Below are positions 7,471-16,284 of a DNA stretch of 34,434 nucleotides, one piece after another. The DNA is from Oscillospiraceae bacterium (GTDB lineage Bacteria > Bacillota > Clostridia > UMGS1810), in contig SVJM01000021.1 of NCBI GenBank assembly GCA_015068975.1, forward strand, positions 1 through 34,434. The letters run 5' to 3'. Each line of letters starts with the position of its first letter. The stretch's first letter is position 1. A program made the position numbers and the translations under genes. Below the pieces are notes generated by a model. It made no database searches and was not told the origin of the DNA. It saw nothing but the letters and a program-made list of their open reading frames with translations.

Positions 7471-9036
7471 ATGAAAGAACTGAATTTTGAAGAACTTACA
7501 ACCAGGCAAAAACTCGGAATGGTCTATACAGCAATTCTCCATGGCGAAATCAGCGAAGATGATGAGAAATTTGTCCTTGAACTTATAAAGGGTCACTCAC
7601 TTGGTGCTGTTTGGATTCAGCAGGGGTACGAAAATACCATTCCTATGCTAAAAAAAGTAAGGGAAATTGCAGATTATCCCATATTGATAATTACCGATGG
7701 CGAAAGCGGTGTAGGGAAATATCGTGTGGGAAAACACAATGCAGTAGGTACTACCGGTAGTGAAAAAAGCGCCTATATATTTGGAAAGACAATGGGTGTT
7801 GCCGCACGTGAAATGGGATACAATGTTGTTTGTAATCCCGTGATTGACTTAAAAGATGGCAGTATGCGTTGTTATGGCACTGATGCAGACAAGGTAACAG
7901 AGCTTGCAATATCTCAGGTCAGAGGAATGCATGATGGAGGTGTGCTCTGTGTGGCGAAGCATTACCCGGGTGGAAATGATGTTGGGGATATGGATTCTCA
8001 TATGGCAGAAAGTGTTTCTGATGATACAAGAGAATCTTTGTTTGAAACACATCTTAAACCTTATCTCGGATTAAATGGCGAGGGACTTCTTGATGGTATA
8101 ATGGTAGGACACAAGAAATTTATCAATATAGACGACAAATATCCTGCATCACTTTCAAAAAAGGTTATTGATATTATAAGAAATCAGAGGTATAACGGAT
8201 TTATAATAACAGATGCCCTTTCTATGATGAGCATTAAGGCTATGTATGGAGAAATGGAGTCAAAAGGACTTTCGGTAAGTGCAGGTGTGGATTTGTTACT
8301 TCCCTATGCCAGACCAAACATGGAGCAGTTCGGTCAATGTGTAGAAGCATATGAAAAGGGTCTTATTTCAGATGAGTGTCTGAATGAGGCAGTAAAGAGG
8401 GTTCTTATTGCACAGCACAAAGTGACATTGTTGCCTGTTGATACTGAATTAAGTGACGATGATATCGAGGAGTTTCAGAGTATAAACAAAAATGGCGTTT
8501 ATACAAGAACAGATAAGGACATACCGCATACAATATCTCGTGACGGAAAGCATTATTTTGTAATTGTATCAAAGCAGGAACTATCTTTCGAAAACGAGAA
8601 AGTAGATGTGGATACCTTCAGTAATGAAGGATGGTTTCAGCCGGCAAGAATTGTAAAAAAGATAAATAAACTATTCCCAAATGCAAATTATAAGATAATC
8701 CACGAGTTTCCGTCTCAGCTTGAAATGAAAAGGACATTGTACGATACACTTGATTGTGACAAACTTGTATTTATTACATTTTCAGAAATGAAAGCGTTTT
8801 GTGGCAGAGAGCATCTTACAAGACGGCTTGAAAATCTTATAGAGGCTATGCAGATAACGGGTAGGATTTCTTCGTTGATACATTTAGGAAATCCACATGT
8901 TCTAAAAAATCTCCCTCATATTCCCAATGTTATATTTGGAGGGCAGAGTACAGAAAGCGTAGATGCAACTCTTGAGGTTCTTGCTGGAGAGTATCCTGCA
9001 AAAGGCGTAGCAACTTATGATTTTAAATTGAAATAA
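7471..9036 (+). CDS. GH3 beta-N-acetylhexosaminidase-type enzyme (NagZ-like), cytoplasmic
   Basis: 521 residues without signal peptide. The barrel domain (about 1-320) has the NagZ-type loop KHYPGGND...DSH: D175 and H177 form the Asp-His dyad that replaces a Glu acid/base in N-acetylglucosaminidases, and D248 in IITDALSM is the nucleophile. The loop reads PGGN where most relatives have PGHG. Residues ~350-521 form a second domain ending in an FGGQSTESVDA segment. The likely job is release of terminal beta-linked GlcNAc (or glucosamine) from imported glycosides; some dyad-type GH3 enzymes are phosphorylases instead. RBS AGGAGG (7456-7461). It follows the NagB-like gene by 44 bases and precedes GH10-SLH by 24. 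Confidence 0.85.
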   Translation: MKELNFEELTTRQKLGMVYTAILHGEISEDDEKFVLELIKGHSLGAVWIQQGYENTIPMLKKVREIADYPILIITDGESGVGKYRVGKHNAVGTTGSEKSAYIFGKTMGVAAREMGYNVVCNPVIDLKDGSMRCYGTDADKVTELAISQVRGMHDGGVLCVAKHYPGGNDVGDMDSHMAESVSDDTRESLFETHLKPYLGLNGEGLLDGIMVGHKKFINIDDKYPASLSKKVIDIIRNQRYNGFIITDALSMMSIKAMYGEMESKGLSVSAGVDLLLPYARPNMEQFGQCVEAYEKGLISDECLNEAVKRVLIAQHKVTLLPVDTELSDDDIEEFQSINKNGVYTRTDKDIPHTISRDGKHYFVIVSKQELSFENEKVDVDTFSNEGWFQPARIVKKINKLFPNANYKIIHEFPSQLEMKRTLYDTLDCDKLVFITFSEMKAFCGREHLTRRLENLIEAMQITGRISSLIHLGNPHVLKNLPHIPNVIFGGQSTESVDATLEVLAGEYPAKGVATYDFKLK

Positions 9037-9060
9037 ACAATAAAAAGGAGAGAAAGAAAA

Positions 9061-11490
9061 ATGAAAAAAAGAATTATTGCTATTATTTTGTGCTTATGTA
9101 TGATTTCTCCCTCAACATTTGTTTTTGCAGCAGACGAGGGCGTGAAGGAATACACCTATGAAGAAATCAATCAGCTAAAGGATACATTAGGCACAAAAAT
9201 TACACCTGATGACTGGTACAAAAATACCAGAATACAAGGTAATGGTTCAGGTAAAGTTGTGGATGTTGAAGGGGAAGAATTTGACAAGGCATATCATATC
9301 AATGTCAAAGAAAGAGGCGATACTGTTTATTCAACTCAGGCCTGGATTGACTTTGACGCTACAGGACTTATCAAAACAGGCGACACTATTTTTATGACTT
9401 ATAAGGTCAGACCCATTGAGTCACATGATGAAACAGGCAATATTCGTCTGGCAGCCAAATTAAGACCATCTGGGGACAACAAAAATGTATATCAGATTAC
9501 ATCCAATTTTGCTCATCCTGCAACTGTTGGTTGGATGAGCGGTTATGCTATCAAAAAAGCAACAATAGACGGTACCAATAAAGCCACTGTATGCGTGCAG
9601 GTTGGTCAGGCAAAGCAGACACTTGAATTGGCTGATTTCCAGATTTATAATCTTGGTTCAAATATTGATGAATCACAATTCCCAAGCAAAAAAACAACTT
9701 GGCTCGGTATGGAAGAAGATGCACAGTGGAGAAAAAATGCATTGGAACGTATCGAACAAATCAGAAAAGCGGAAATGGAAGTAACTGTTACCGATGCTTC
9801 AGGAAACTCAATACCTGATGCAGAGGTTCAGGTCAACCAAAAGGAACACGCTTTCCGTCATGGTGCAACACTTCCGGTTGCTTATTTTGACAAAGAAAAT
9901 GAAAAAGCAGCTTTTGACCAGTTCCGCAGTATGTTTAATCATACCGGCTTCAGTTTTTGGCTCAAAGCAAGATATATTGAGTCAAAGAAAGACTTACTTG
10001 AAAGAGCTTTTAAGTGGATAGAAGAAAACAACGTTACTTGTCGTGGACACGTGTATGTATGGAAACCTGACTTTATTCAGACAGATGTAGTAGATCAGGT
10101 AATGTCCGATAGTGAAGCTATGAAAAAATACATCCGTGAGCACATTGCCAAATACGGTGAGAGATACAAAGGCAAAATTTCTACCTGGGACGTTGCCAAC
10201 GAGCAGGTTACCAATCCGGAAATATGGAAAGTCACAGGCAAAGAGGATATGATAGAGTGGTTTAAGGCGGCAAAAGCGGCTGATCCTTATGCAAAAACTG
10301 CATTGACAGACTATGGTATTCTTGGCAATGACTTTACCCACAGAGATGCTCACTATAATCTTATCAAATACTTGATTGATAATGGTGCACCAATTGATGT
10401 TGCAGGTATTCAGGGACATATAAGTAATTCAGCAAACCCACAGACAGTACTCAATGCATTAAATAAGTTTGCTGCATTGGGTCTGGATATAGAAATCACA
10501 GAGTTTACAGCGAGTATATCCGATGAACAACTGCAGGCTAAGTTTGTACGTGATATGCTGATTGCATTCTTCAGTCATCCTGCAGTTGATTCCGTTATGG
10601 TATGGAATTACATTGCAAGTACTACAGATGAGGACAAAATGAAAGCATTGGTAAAGCCTGACTTAACATTGAAACCTGCCGGTGAAGCTTGGGTAGATTT
10701 GTTCTACAATCAATGGTGGACAAAAGAATCAGGCAGAACAGATGCTTCAGGTAAATATATGACAAGAGCATTTTTTGGTGAACAGGAAGTTACAGTAACT
10801 GCTAACGGCAAAACTGCAAGTGTGGTTGTACCTGTTGATTTTAAGGGTACAAAAGTGACAGTGGTTGTAGGGGATGATATTTCATTTAGCAAAGCTGCTG
10901 CTTATGACGAAACGCGCGTTCAGCCTGACAAAAAGACAAGGATTGTAACAAATACAGGATTTGATGATTCACCGAATGCTGCTCCAACAAAAATTCCGTC
11001 TGATATTGAATCCCATTGGGCAAAAGAATATATCGAAAGACTTATTGCAAAAAACATTGTCAATGGTTATGCAGATGGCACCTTCAAGCCTGACAATCAG
11101 ATAAATGCAGATGAATTTATCAAGCTTTGTGTAGCCGCAAATGGAACAACAGTTGATAATTCGGCAGGATATTGGGCAGAAAGCTGGATTAACAAAGCCA
11201 TAGAATTAGGTTATTTTGTAAATGGCGATTTTGATTCTTATCAAAGACCTATTACCCGTGAAGAAATGGCATACATTGTTGCAAATGCCGTAGGATCTTT
11301 GGGTGATTCTGATGGTGATAAGACATTGACAGATATCGGAAACTGTTCCGAAAAATTCGCAGAAGGTGTCAAAAAGGCGGTTAATCTTGGTATTATCACA
11401 GGTTATGAAGATGGCTCTTTCCGCCCGAATAACAATGCCAAGAGAGCAGAAGCAGTTGTTGTTATCGAACGTATGATAAACATCAAATAA
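9061..11490 (+). CDS. Cell-surface GH10-like enzyme with three SLH domains
   Basis: 809 residues: signal peptide (1-23), beta-sandwich binding module (about 45-200), GH10-like barrel (about 220-550), a C-terminal beta domain (about 552-605), then three S-layer-homology repeats (about 645-690, 702-745, 756-805) that would fix it to the wall. Acid/base E381 is in WDVANE, nucleophile E481 in EITEFT, and GIQGHI (449-454) is kept. The barrel is divergent: the MKW substrate-binding motif of the other copies is missing (the region reads FSFWLKARY) and RGHTLVWH is RGHVYVWK, so its specificity may differ from xylan. It sits among cytoplasmic amino-sugar genes, in a probable operon with 24- and 36-base gaps. 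Confidence 0.86.
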   Translation: MKKRIIAIILCLCMISPSTFVFAADEGVKEYTYEEINQLKDTLGTKITPDDWYKNTRIQGNGSGKVVDVEGEEFDKAYHINVKERGDTVYSTQAWIDFDATGLIKTGDTIFMTYKVRPIESHDETGNIRLAAKLRPSGDNKNVYQITSNFAHPATVGWMSGYAIKKATIDGTNKATVCVQVGQAKQTLELADFQIYNLGSNIDESQFPSKKTTWLGMEEDAQWRKNALERIEQIRKAEMEVTVTDASGNSIPDAEVQVNQKEHAFRHGATLPVAYFDKENEKAAFDQFRSMFNHTGFSFWLKARYIESKKDLLERAFKWIEENNVTCRGHVYVWKPDFIQTDVVDQVMSDSEAMKKYIREHIAKYGERYKGKISTWDVANEQVTNPEIWKVTGKEDMIEWFKAAKAADPYAKTALTDYGILGNDFTHRDAHYNLIKYLIDNGAPIDVAGIQGHISNSANPQTVLNALNKFAALGLDIEITEFTASISDEQLQAKFVRDMLIAFFSHPAVDSVMVWNYIASTTDEDKMKALVKPDLTLKPAGEAWVDLFYNQWWTKESGRTDASGKYMTRAFFGEQEVTVTANGKTASVVVPVDFKGTKVTVVVGDDISFSKAAAYDETRVQPDKKTRIVTNTGFDDSPNAAPTKIPSDIESHWAKEYIERLIAKNIVNGYADGTFKPDNQINADEFIKLCVAANGTTVDNSAGYWAESWINKAIELGYFVNGDFDSYQRPITREEMAYIVANAVGSLGDSDGDKTLTDIGNCSEKFAEGVKKAVNLGIITGYEDGSFRPNNNAKRAEAVVVIERMINIK

Positions 11491-11526
11491 ACTTTTATAT
11501 AAATTTACATATGAGGTGATTATAGT

Positions 11527-12393
11527 ATGAAATACGCAAATTTACATATGCATTCTACCTATTCAGATGCATCCCTTTCACCTTGTCATCTTGTGAGAAT
11601 CGGTAAATCACTTGGCTATCATGCCATGGCTCTTACAGACCATGAAACCGATGCAGGAGTCAAAGAATTTATGACATATGCAAAGCAAGAGGGAATAGAT
11701 GCCATTTCCGGTGTAGAATTCTTTGCTGTTGATGAGGGATTGATTACAAAACTAAGTTTGCATATTGTGGCATTGGATTATGATATGGAAAATCCGGGTA
11801 TACGTGCTTTAATCAAAGATCGTGTTGATTTGAATGTTGAACGTACCCGCAATATTTTTGAACTTGCTGTTTCAAAGGGTGCGATTACTGATCTTACGTG
11901 GAATGATGTGGTAGATTACAACCCTCCGGGTGCATGGTTGTGTATAGATTCGATTTTTAATGCAATGGAACTAAAACATCATGTTGTTCTTTCTAAATCT
12001 AAAACTGACAGTATTCGCAATGTTTTTAAATCACCTGAAGCACAGGTGTTCAACAATCCTCATCGTCATGCATCGGATATTATCAAAACCATTCGAAATG
12101 CGGAAGGTATTGCTGTATTGGCCCATCCTAATGACCAGATGCATATGGTTGAGAAATTGGTGAGCTATGGTCTTAATGGAATTGAGGTTTCTCATCCACG
12201 TGTTTACAACCATATTCCTTATCAGACGGCAGAAGCAGCCATGACATATAATCTGTATCGCAGTGGTGGTACAGACCATACTGGCCCTATGAGTGGTAAT
12301 GGCGGAGACCGTGCTATTCCTGTTTTCAACGGTATTACAGAAGAAGAATTTACTGCCATCAGAGAACGCCGCCTTGATTATTTGTATAAATAA
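11527..12393 (+). CDS. PHP-domain phosphoesterase
   Basis: 288 residues. The metal ligands of the polymerase-and-histidinol-phosphatase fold are all present: HMHSTYSD (H7, H9, D14), TDHE (D38, H39), GVEF (E64), H79, AHP (H200) and TDH (D250, H251). The family includes histidinol phosphatases, 3',5'-nucleotide phosphatases and sugar or nucleotide phosphoesterases; nothing here fixes the substrate. RBS AGGTGAT (11514-11520). It is 36 bases after the GH10-SLH gene and probably the last gene of that run, where it could remove phosphate from a sugar or turn over a nucleotide signal. No clear terminator follows; only a weak 6-bp inverted repeat lies at the stop. Confidence 0.8.
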   Translation: MKYANLHMHSTYSDASLSPCHLVRIGKSLGYHAMALTDHETDAGVKEFMTYAKQEGIDAISGVEFFAVDEGLITKLSLHIVALDYDMENPGIRALIKDRVDLNVERTRNIFELAVSKGAITDLTWNDVVDYNPPGAWLCIDSIFNAMELKHHVVLSKSKTDSIRNVFKSPEAQVFNNPHRHASDIIKTIRNAEGIAVLAHPNDQMHMVEKLVSYGLNGIEVSHPRVYNHIPYQTAEAAMTYNLYRSGGTDHTGPMSGNGGDRAIPVFNGITEEEFTAIRERRLDYLYK

Positions 12394-12438
12394 TAGTTAT
12401 TGACGGAAACTATACTTGAGATTGTAGTTGAATAAATG

Positions 12439-12500
12439 TCACATTAGTAAAATCTTTTGTTTTTATAAGTGAAGAAATTTATCCCTTCTTATGATATGAT
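12439..12500 (+). promoter_or_regulatory. Possible AraC site and -10 before the GH113-like gene
   Basis: TCACATTAGTAAA (12439-12451) matches 9 of 13 positions of the TCACAAAARTGGA motif found at 14545 and 16285. A TATGAT (12490-12495) follows 51 bases after the motif start; at 16285 the same distance is 52. A competing weak promoter, TTGACG (12400-12405) with TGTAGT (12423-12428), would put the motif downstream of the start point, so the arrangement is uncertain. Confidence 0.35.
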
Positions 12501-12531
12501 TAAGATACAAATCATAAGGAGGGATTTTTTT

Positions 12532-13557
12532 ATGGTGTTTGATAAATGGCATTTGGGAGTAACTTTCGGTTTCAGAGGAAAGAATGGTTACTTTTCATTA
12601 GAAGAAGCAAAGGCAGAGGCCAGAGCAATTAAAGAATCCGGTGCTGACTGGGTTGTGCTTATAGTAACTGTATTTCAGGAGAATTATGCGTCAAGATTTC
12701 AGTTTATGGATTTTGAAATGACTCCCGATAGCTTTGAAGTAGCAGAGATGATAGATTATCTTCATTCTCTCGGGCTTAAGGTTCAGTTAAGACCTATGCT
12801 TGAAACAATGGACGGTTGCGGCAGACTTCAGATCTGGTTCCCACGAGATGACCTTGACGGAAACAGAATCCCGGGAACAAGTCATTCATTCTGTTCTGAT
12901 TGGTTCAGAAGCATGACAGCACGCTCTGTTTATTATGCAAAGATAGCAGAGAGAACAAAGTGTGAAATGTTCTGTCTTGATTCGGAGCTTGACAGGTTTG
13001 TAAACTATAATGAAGAGTGGTCTAAGGTTGTCGATGCGGTAAGAGAGGTATATCACGGTGTGGTTACTTCCTGTCATACCACTCACGTAGGACTTATAGA
13101 TTACGAAAAAACTCTTTCAAAAAAAGATCACTGGTTCTACAAGCTTGATGTCCTTTCTTTAAGTACATATCATTATTGTGCAAATAAACCCGGCGCTACC
13201 AAGGAGGAAATGAAAGAAGGATTCAAAAGTCAGCTTGAAAGATTCAGACGAATGCATGAAATATATGGTAAGCCAATCCTTCTGGGCGAATGCGGATGTA
13301 CCACGATATCCGGTGCCGCTATGAATGCAGACGGATGGAAAACTGACAAGGGTACCTATGACGAAAAGGAGCAGGCTACATATCTTGAAGCACTTATAGA
13401 AACCTTTGAAGGTGAACCGTGGTGGTATGGTCTTTATTGGTGGAAATGGGATGAAAATGTTCCAAGACCTTTTAAGCATAAAGGATTTACTATCAAAGGT
13501 AAAATGGCAGAACAAGTATTCAGACAGTGGAGCATAAAAGATCGTAGCAGGAAATAG
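12532..13557 (+). CDS. GH113-like clan GH-A glycosidase, cytoplasmic
   Basis: 341 residues from ATG 12532; AAGGAGGG (12516-12523) eight bases upstream decides this start over an upstream GTG at 12469. It is a TIM-barrel hydrolase resembling GH113 beta-mannanases: E152 in CLDSELDR is the likely acid/base, E253 in ILLGECG the likely nucleophile, and the C-terminal LYWWKWDENVP...HKGFTIKGKMAEQVFRQW follows the GH113 ending. No signal peptide, so it would act on imported oligosaccharides. GH113 members are known on beta-mannan, but the family is small and other beta-linked substrates are possible. It is convergent with the AraC gene behind it and may belong to that regulator's regulon. Confidence 0.7.
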   Translation: MVFDKWHLGVTFGFRGKNGYFSLEEAKAEARAIKESGADWVVLIVTVFQENYASRFQFMDFEMTPDSFEVAEMIDYLHSLGLKVQLRPMLETMDGCGRLQIWFPRDDLDGNRIPGTSHSFCSDWFRSMTARSVYYAKIAERTKCEMFCLDSELDRFVNYNEEWSKVVDAVREVYHGVVTSCHTTHVGLIDYEKTLSKKDHWFYKLDVLSLSTYHYCANKPGATKEEMKEGFKSQLERFRRMHEIYGKPILLGECGCTTISGAAMNADGWKTDKGTYDEKEQATYLEALIETFEGEPWWYGLYWWKWDENVPRPFKHKGFTIKGKMAEQVFRQWSIKDRSRK

Positions 13558-13565
13558 TAACCGCA

Positions 13566-13617
13566 AAAAATCCCCTTTGTCAAAATACAATTAAATCTTT
13601 TGGCAAAGAGGATTTTT
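13566..13617. terminator. Bidirectional terminator between convergent genes
   Basis: Arms of 20 bases (13566-13585 and 13598-13617) pair with two non-Watson-Crick positions around a 12-base loop. The A-tract on the left arm and T-tract on the right arm make it work on both strands, ending the GH113-like gene (stop 13557) and the AraC gene (stop at 13619). Confidence 0.88.
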
Positions 13618-13618
13618 G

Positions 13619-14485
13619 TCATAAATCTATTTTTCTGATGTATTCTTTAGGGCTCATTTTGTACACAGAGTTAAATGCTTTATAAAAGCCTGAAGAGGTG
13701 TTGAAACCGCCTTCCATGGCAGCATCGAGAATGTTCATATTATTGTATCGGATGATATATATCACATTATCAACCTTGCACCTTGTTATAAATTCCGATG
13801 GGGTTATTCCAACATATTTTTTGAATATTCTTGAGAAATACTCTCTGCTTATGTTGTATCTTTTTGCAAGCAATGAGACATTCATAGGCTGGTTTATGTT
13901 TTCAAATATATAGTTTATGGATTTGGCGATTATTTCAAAGGTGGATATATTATGTCCTGAAGTTTCTGTTCCAAAATTTTTTTCTCTGTTTTTGATAATG
14001 TCAAAAATAAAAGAGTTTATACCGGATATAAGATAGGACACAACTTTTACGGCACTCTGTGAATGGTTATCTCTTTTGAGGCGTTCTTTGAGCATATCAA
14101 AAAGTATATTAAGATGATCGTATCCATCATCATGATGAGTAATAATCGGATTGAAAGAATTCGGCTTGCTGTAATAGAGAGAGAGAAAATTGCTTTCATT
14201 TTTTATTGCCATAATAGAAAAGGCAAACACCTCTATAACAAGTTCTTCTTCCATAAGTTTTGAAAACTGTCTTGGAGTGAGATTGTTAAGTATCATTATA
14301 TCGTTTTTCTTTATGGTGTATGTCCTTTTGTCTATGGTAATTTCTGCCTCACCTTTTACAATTCGTATTATTCTTAAGTTGGAGAATATGGAAGGTGGGT
14401 GATTATTACCTCTCATACTATGCAAAAGATATCCTGCATAGAGGAAATTGTCCTTTATGATTTTGTATGTGTATTTTTCTGCCAT
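13619..14485 (-). CDS. AraC-family regulator with cupin sensor domain
   Basis: 288 residues from ATG 14485. On the minus strand AAGGA (14500-14496) is 10 bases from this ATG but only one from the GTG at 14494, so the shorter start is preferred. The N-terminal ~100 residues form a cupin-like barrel (IIRIVKGEAEITIDKRTYTIKKNDI), the sugar-binding arm of many AraC proteins. A central helical region follows, and the C-terminal ~100 residues are the double HTH ending in VYKMSPKEYIRKI. It is divergent from the dehydrogenase-lactonase pair, with a good promoter of its own. A 13-base motif shared with the esterase-GH10 promoter lies beside that promoter, so it probably activates neighbouring glycan genes. 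Confidence 0.88.
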   Translation of the reverse strand: MAEKYTYKIIKDNFLYAGYLLHSMRGNNHPPSIFSNLRIIRIVKGEAEITIDKRTYTIKKNDIMILNNLTPRQFSKLMEEELVIEVFAFSIMAIKNESNFLSLYYSKPNSFNPIITHHDDGYDHLNILFDMLKERLKRDNHSQSAVKVVSYLISGINSFIFDIIKNREKNFGTETSGHNISTFEIIAKSINYIFENINQPMNVSLLAKRYNISREYFSRIFKKYVGITPSEFITRCKVDNVIYIIRYNNMNILDAAMEGGFNTSSGFYKAFNSVYKMSPKEYIRKIDL

Positions 14486-14508
14486 AAATGTCACATCCTT
14501 CAGTATTT

Positions 14509-14537
14509 ATTGTAAGGTTTTTGTTAGAAAAAATCAA
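14509..14537 (-). promoter_or_regulatory. Promoter of the cupin/AraC gene
   Basis: Minus strand: TTGATT (14537-14532), a 17-base spacer, TACAAT (14514-14509), 23 bases before ATG 14485. The motif at 14543-14559 lies directly upstream of the -35, a position suited to autoregulation. Confidence 0.7.
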
Positions 14538-14542
14538 CATTG

Positions 14543-14559
14543 TATCACAAAAGTGGACA
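14543..14559 (+). promoter_or_regulatory. Candidate AraC operator in the divergent region
   Basis: TATCACAAAAGTGGACA contains TCACAAAAGTGGA, which matches TCACAAAAATGGA at 16285-16297 in 12 of 13 bases. It lies in the 110-base gap between the AraC gene and the dehydrogenase gene. I see no convincing -10 for the dehydrogenase, so its promoter is left uncalled. Confidence 0.5.
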
Positions 14560-14595
14560 AAAATATCTCATTCGGAACAGAAAGGGGATTTATAT

Positions 14596-15324
14596 ATGTT
14601 TGAATTAAAAGGAAAAAAGGTACTTGTAACCGGTGCAACACAGGGAATAGGTTTTGATATTGCTAAGGTTTTGTCTGAATGTGGAGCTTTGGTATATGTA
14701 AACGGATGCACAAGTGAAGAAAAGACAAAAAATGCCTCTGCCAAAATACCGGGGTCCATCCCCGTGACCTGTGATCTGGCACAAAAGGACTGTGCAGAAA
14801 AATTATTTGCGCTGACAGGTCCTCTGGACATACTTATACTCAATGCTTCTGTGCAGATACGCAAAAACTGGCTTGAAATCACGGATGACGACTTTGACTT
14901 TCAGATGAATGTAAATTTCAGGGCATCGCTTAAGCTTATACAGAAGTATGCTCCATATATGGCAGAAAGGAACTACGGAAGGATTATCACAATCGGAAGT
15001 GTTCAGCAAAAAAAGCCTCACAAGGATATGCTTGTATATGCTGCAAGTAAGATGGCACAACTTGGAATGGTAAAAAATCTTGCACTGCAGCTGGCACCTT
15101 ATGGTATTACTGTCAATAATGTAGCACCGGGTGTAATAGAAACACCGAGAAATTATGATGCTCTTTCTGATAAAGAATATGCAAAAAAGGTGATTGATTC
15201 TATTCCTTTGGGATATGCAGGCGTACCGAAAGATATATCGTCACCTGTTCTTCTGCTTTGTTCAGAAGAAGGCGGATATATTACAGGAGAGGACATTTTT
15301 GTTGATGGAGGAATGGGAATCTGA
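14596..15324 (+). CDS. Short-chain dehydrogenase/reductase (SDR)
   Basis: 242 residues from ATG 14596, chosen because AAAGGGGAT precedes it and the SDR fold begins at once. The cofactor motif TGATQGIG (12-19), NAS (83-85, usually NAG), S135 and the Y148/K152 catalytic pair (YAASK) are all present, with the classical C-terminal GEDIFVDGGM. It is a classical NAD(P)-dependent sugar or polyol oxidoreductase, similar in layout to gluconate or sugar dehydrogenases. Its stop overlaps the start of the lactonase gene in TGATG, so the two are translationally coupled and probably act in sequence: oxidation of an aldose to a lactone, then hydrolysis. The exact sugar is unknown. Confidence 0.85.
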   Translation: MFELKGKKVLVTGATQGIGFDIAKVLSECGALVYVNGCTSEEKTKNASAKIPGSIPVTCDLAQKDCAEKLFALTGPLDILILNASVQIRKNWLEITDDDFDFQMNVNFRASLKLIQKYAPYMAERNYGRIITIGSVQQKKPHKDMLVYAASKMAQLGMVKNLALQLAPYGITVNNVAPGVIETPRNYDALSDKEYAKKVIDSIPLGYAGVPKDISSPVLLLCSEEGGYITGEDIFVDGGMGI

Positions 15325-16271
15325 TGAGAAATCTGTATATAGCATCATGCACAGAAGATGGTGGCGTTTTCCGTTATAGTTTCGACCATGAGGGCAATAT
15401 GAAGTTTCAGGATAAAGTAAGCTTAAGTATGCCCATGTATATGAAAATTTATGATGAAAAAATGTATGCGTTGTTAAGAGCACCCTTTGATGATGACAGA
15501 AGCGGTCTTGTTACTTTTGATATAGAGAATACGGGTGCACTTATAAATCCCTCAGAAATTGTATCCACTATGGGAGAGGTGGCATGTCATCTGTCAGTTT
15601 CCCAAAAGGGAATATATGTTGCAAATTATATTTCATCAACTGTGACAAAAATGCCATCGTTAAAGGTGTTTCATAGCGGAAAAGGAGTAAATAAAGTCAG
15701 ACAGTCGGTTGCACATCCCCATTTCGTGTCACTTACTCCTGACAATAAATATCTCTGTGTATGTGATCTGGGACTTGACGCGGTAATTACTTATGATTGG
15801 GATTTGAATGAGATTTCAAGAACTTTTGTTCCAAAAGGTCATGGTGCAAGACATCTTGTGTTCTCCGATGATGGAAAATACGCATTTACAGCCAATGAAA
15901 TTATGTCTACAGTCACTGCATTTAAGTATTATGACGGAGAATTTGAATGTATAGATACCATAAGTGGAATAAAGGAAGAAGATTTGTCATCAACCTCTGC
16001 AGCTATCAGATATAACAACGGATATATATATGTTTCCAACAGAGGAAACGATACAATTTCAAAAATCTCATTTGACGTAAACAGACTTGAACTTATGGAA
16101 GAATACTTCGTGTACGGAAAATCACCGAGAGATTTTATTATACACAATGATTATATTATATGTACAAACGAATTGAGCAATACTGTGTCGGTTCTTTGTG
16201 AAAAGGATAATAAAGTAACGCTTGTAAACAAAATAAATATAGACAGACCGTTGTGTGTTACTTTTTTGTGA
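15324..16271 (+). CDS. Lactonase-family beta-propeller protein (6-phosphogluconolactonase type)
   Basis: 315 residues, no signal peptide. It is a seven-bladed propeller of the bacterial lactonase (YbhE/Pgl) family: repeated blades, the HPHFVSLTPDNKYLCVCDLG segment (131-150) and GARHLVFSDDGKYAFTANE (174-192) match the family's conserved loops. Its start (ATG 15324) overlaps the dehydrogenase stop by one base. Family members hydrolyse 6-phosphogluconolactone or other sugar lactones; here the coupled SDR argues for a non-phosphorylated lactone made next door. It is shorter than many relatives (about 330-350). No terminator is visible before the next promoter. Confidence 0.78.
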   Translation: MRNLYIASCTEDGGVFRYSFDHEGNMKFQDKVSLSMPMYMKIYDEKMYALLRAPFDDDRSGLVTFDIENTGALINPSEIVSTMGEVACHLSVSQKGIYVANYISSTVTKMPSLKVFHSGKGVNKVRQSVAHPHFVSLTPDNKYLCVCDLGLDAVITYDWDLNEISRTFVPKGHGARHLVFSDDGKYAFTANEIMSTVTAFKYYDGEFECIDTISGIKEEDLSSTSAAIRYNNGYIYVSNRGNDTISKISFDVNRLELMEEYFVYGKSPRDFIIHNDYIICTNELSNTVSVLCEKDNKVTLVNKINIDRPLCVTFL

Positions 16272-16284
16272 TAAAAAGATAATG

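Noticed and set aside
12469-12531. N-terminal extension of the GH113-like protein from GTG 12469
   Set aside because: A strong AAGGAGGG with ideal spacing precedes ATG 12532; the extension has no RBS and overlaps promoter-like DNA.
14488-14595. N-terminal extension of the SDR protein
   Set aside because: The SDR fold starts directly after ATG 14596, which has an RBS; the extension covers the divergent AraC promoter.
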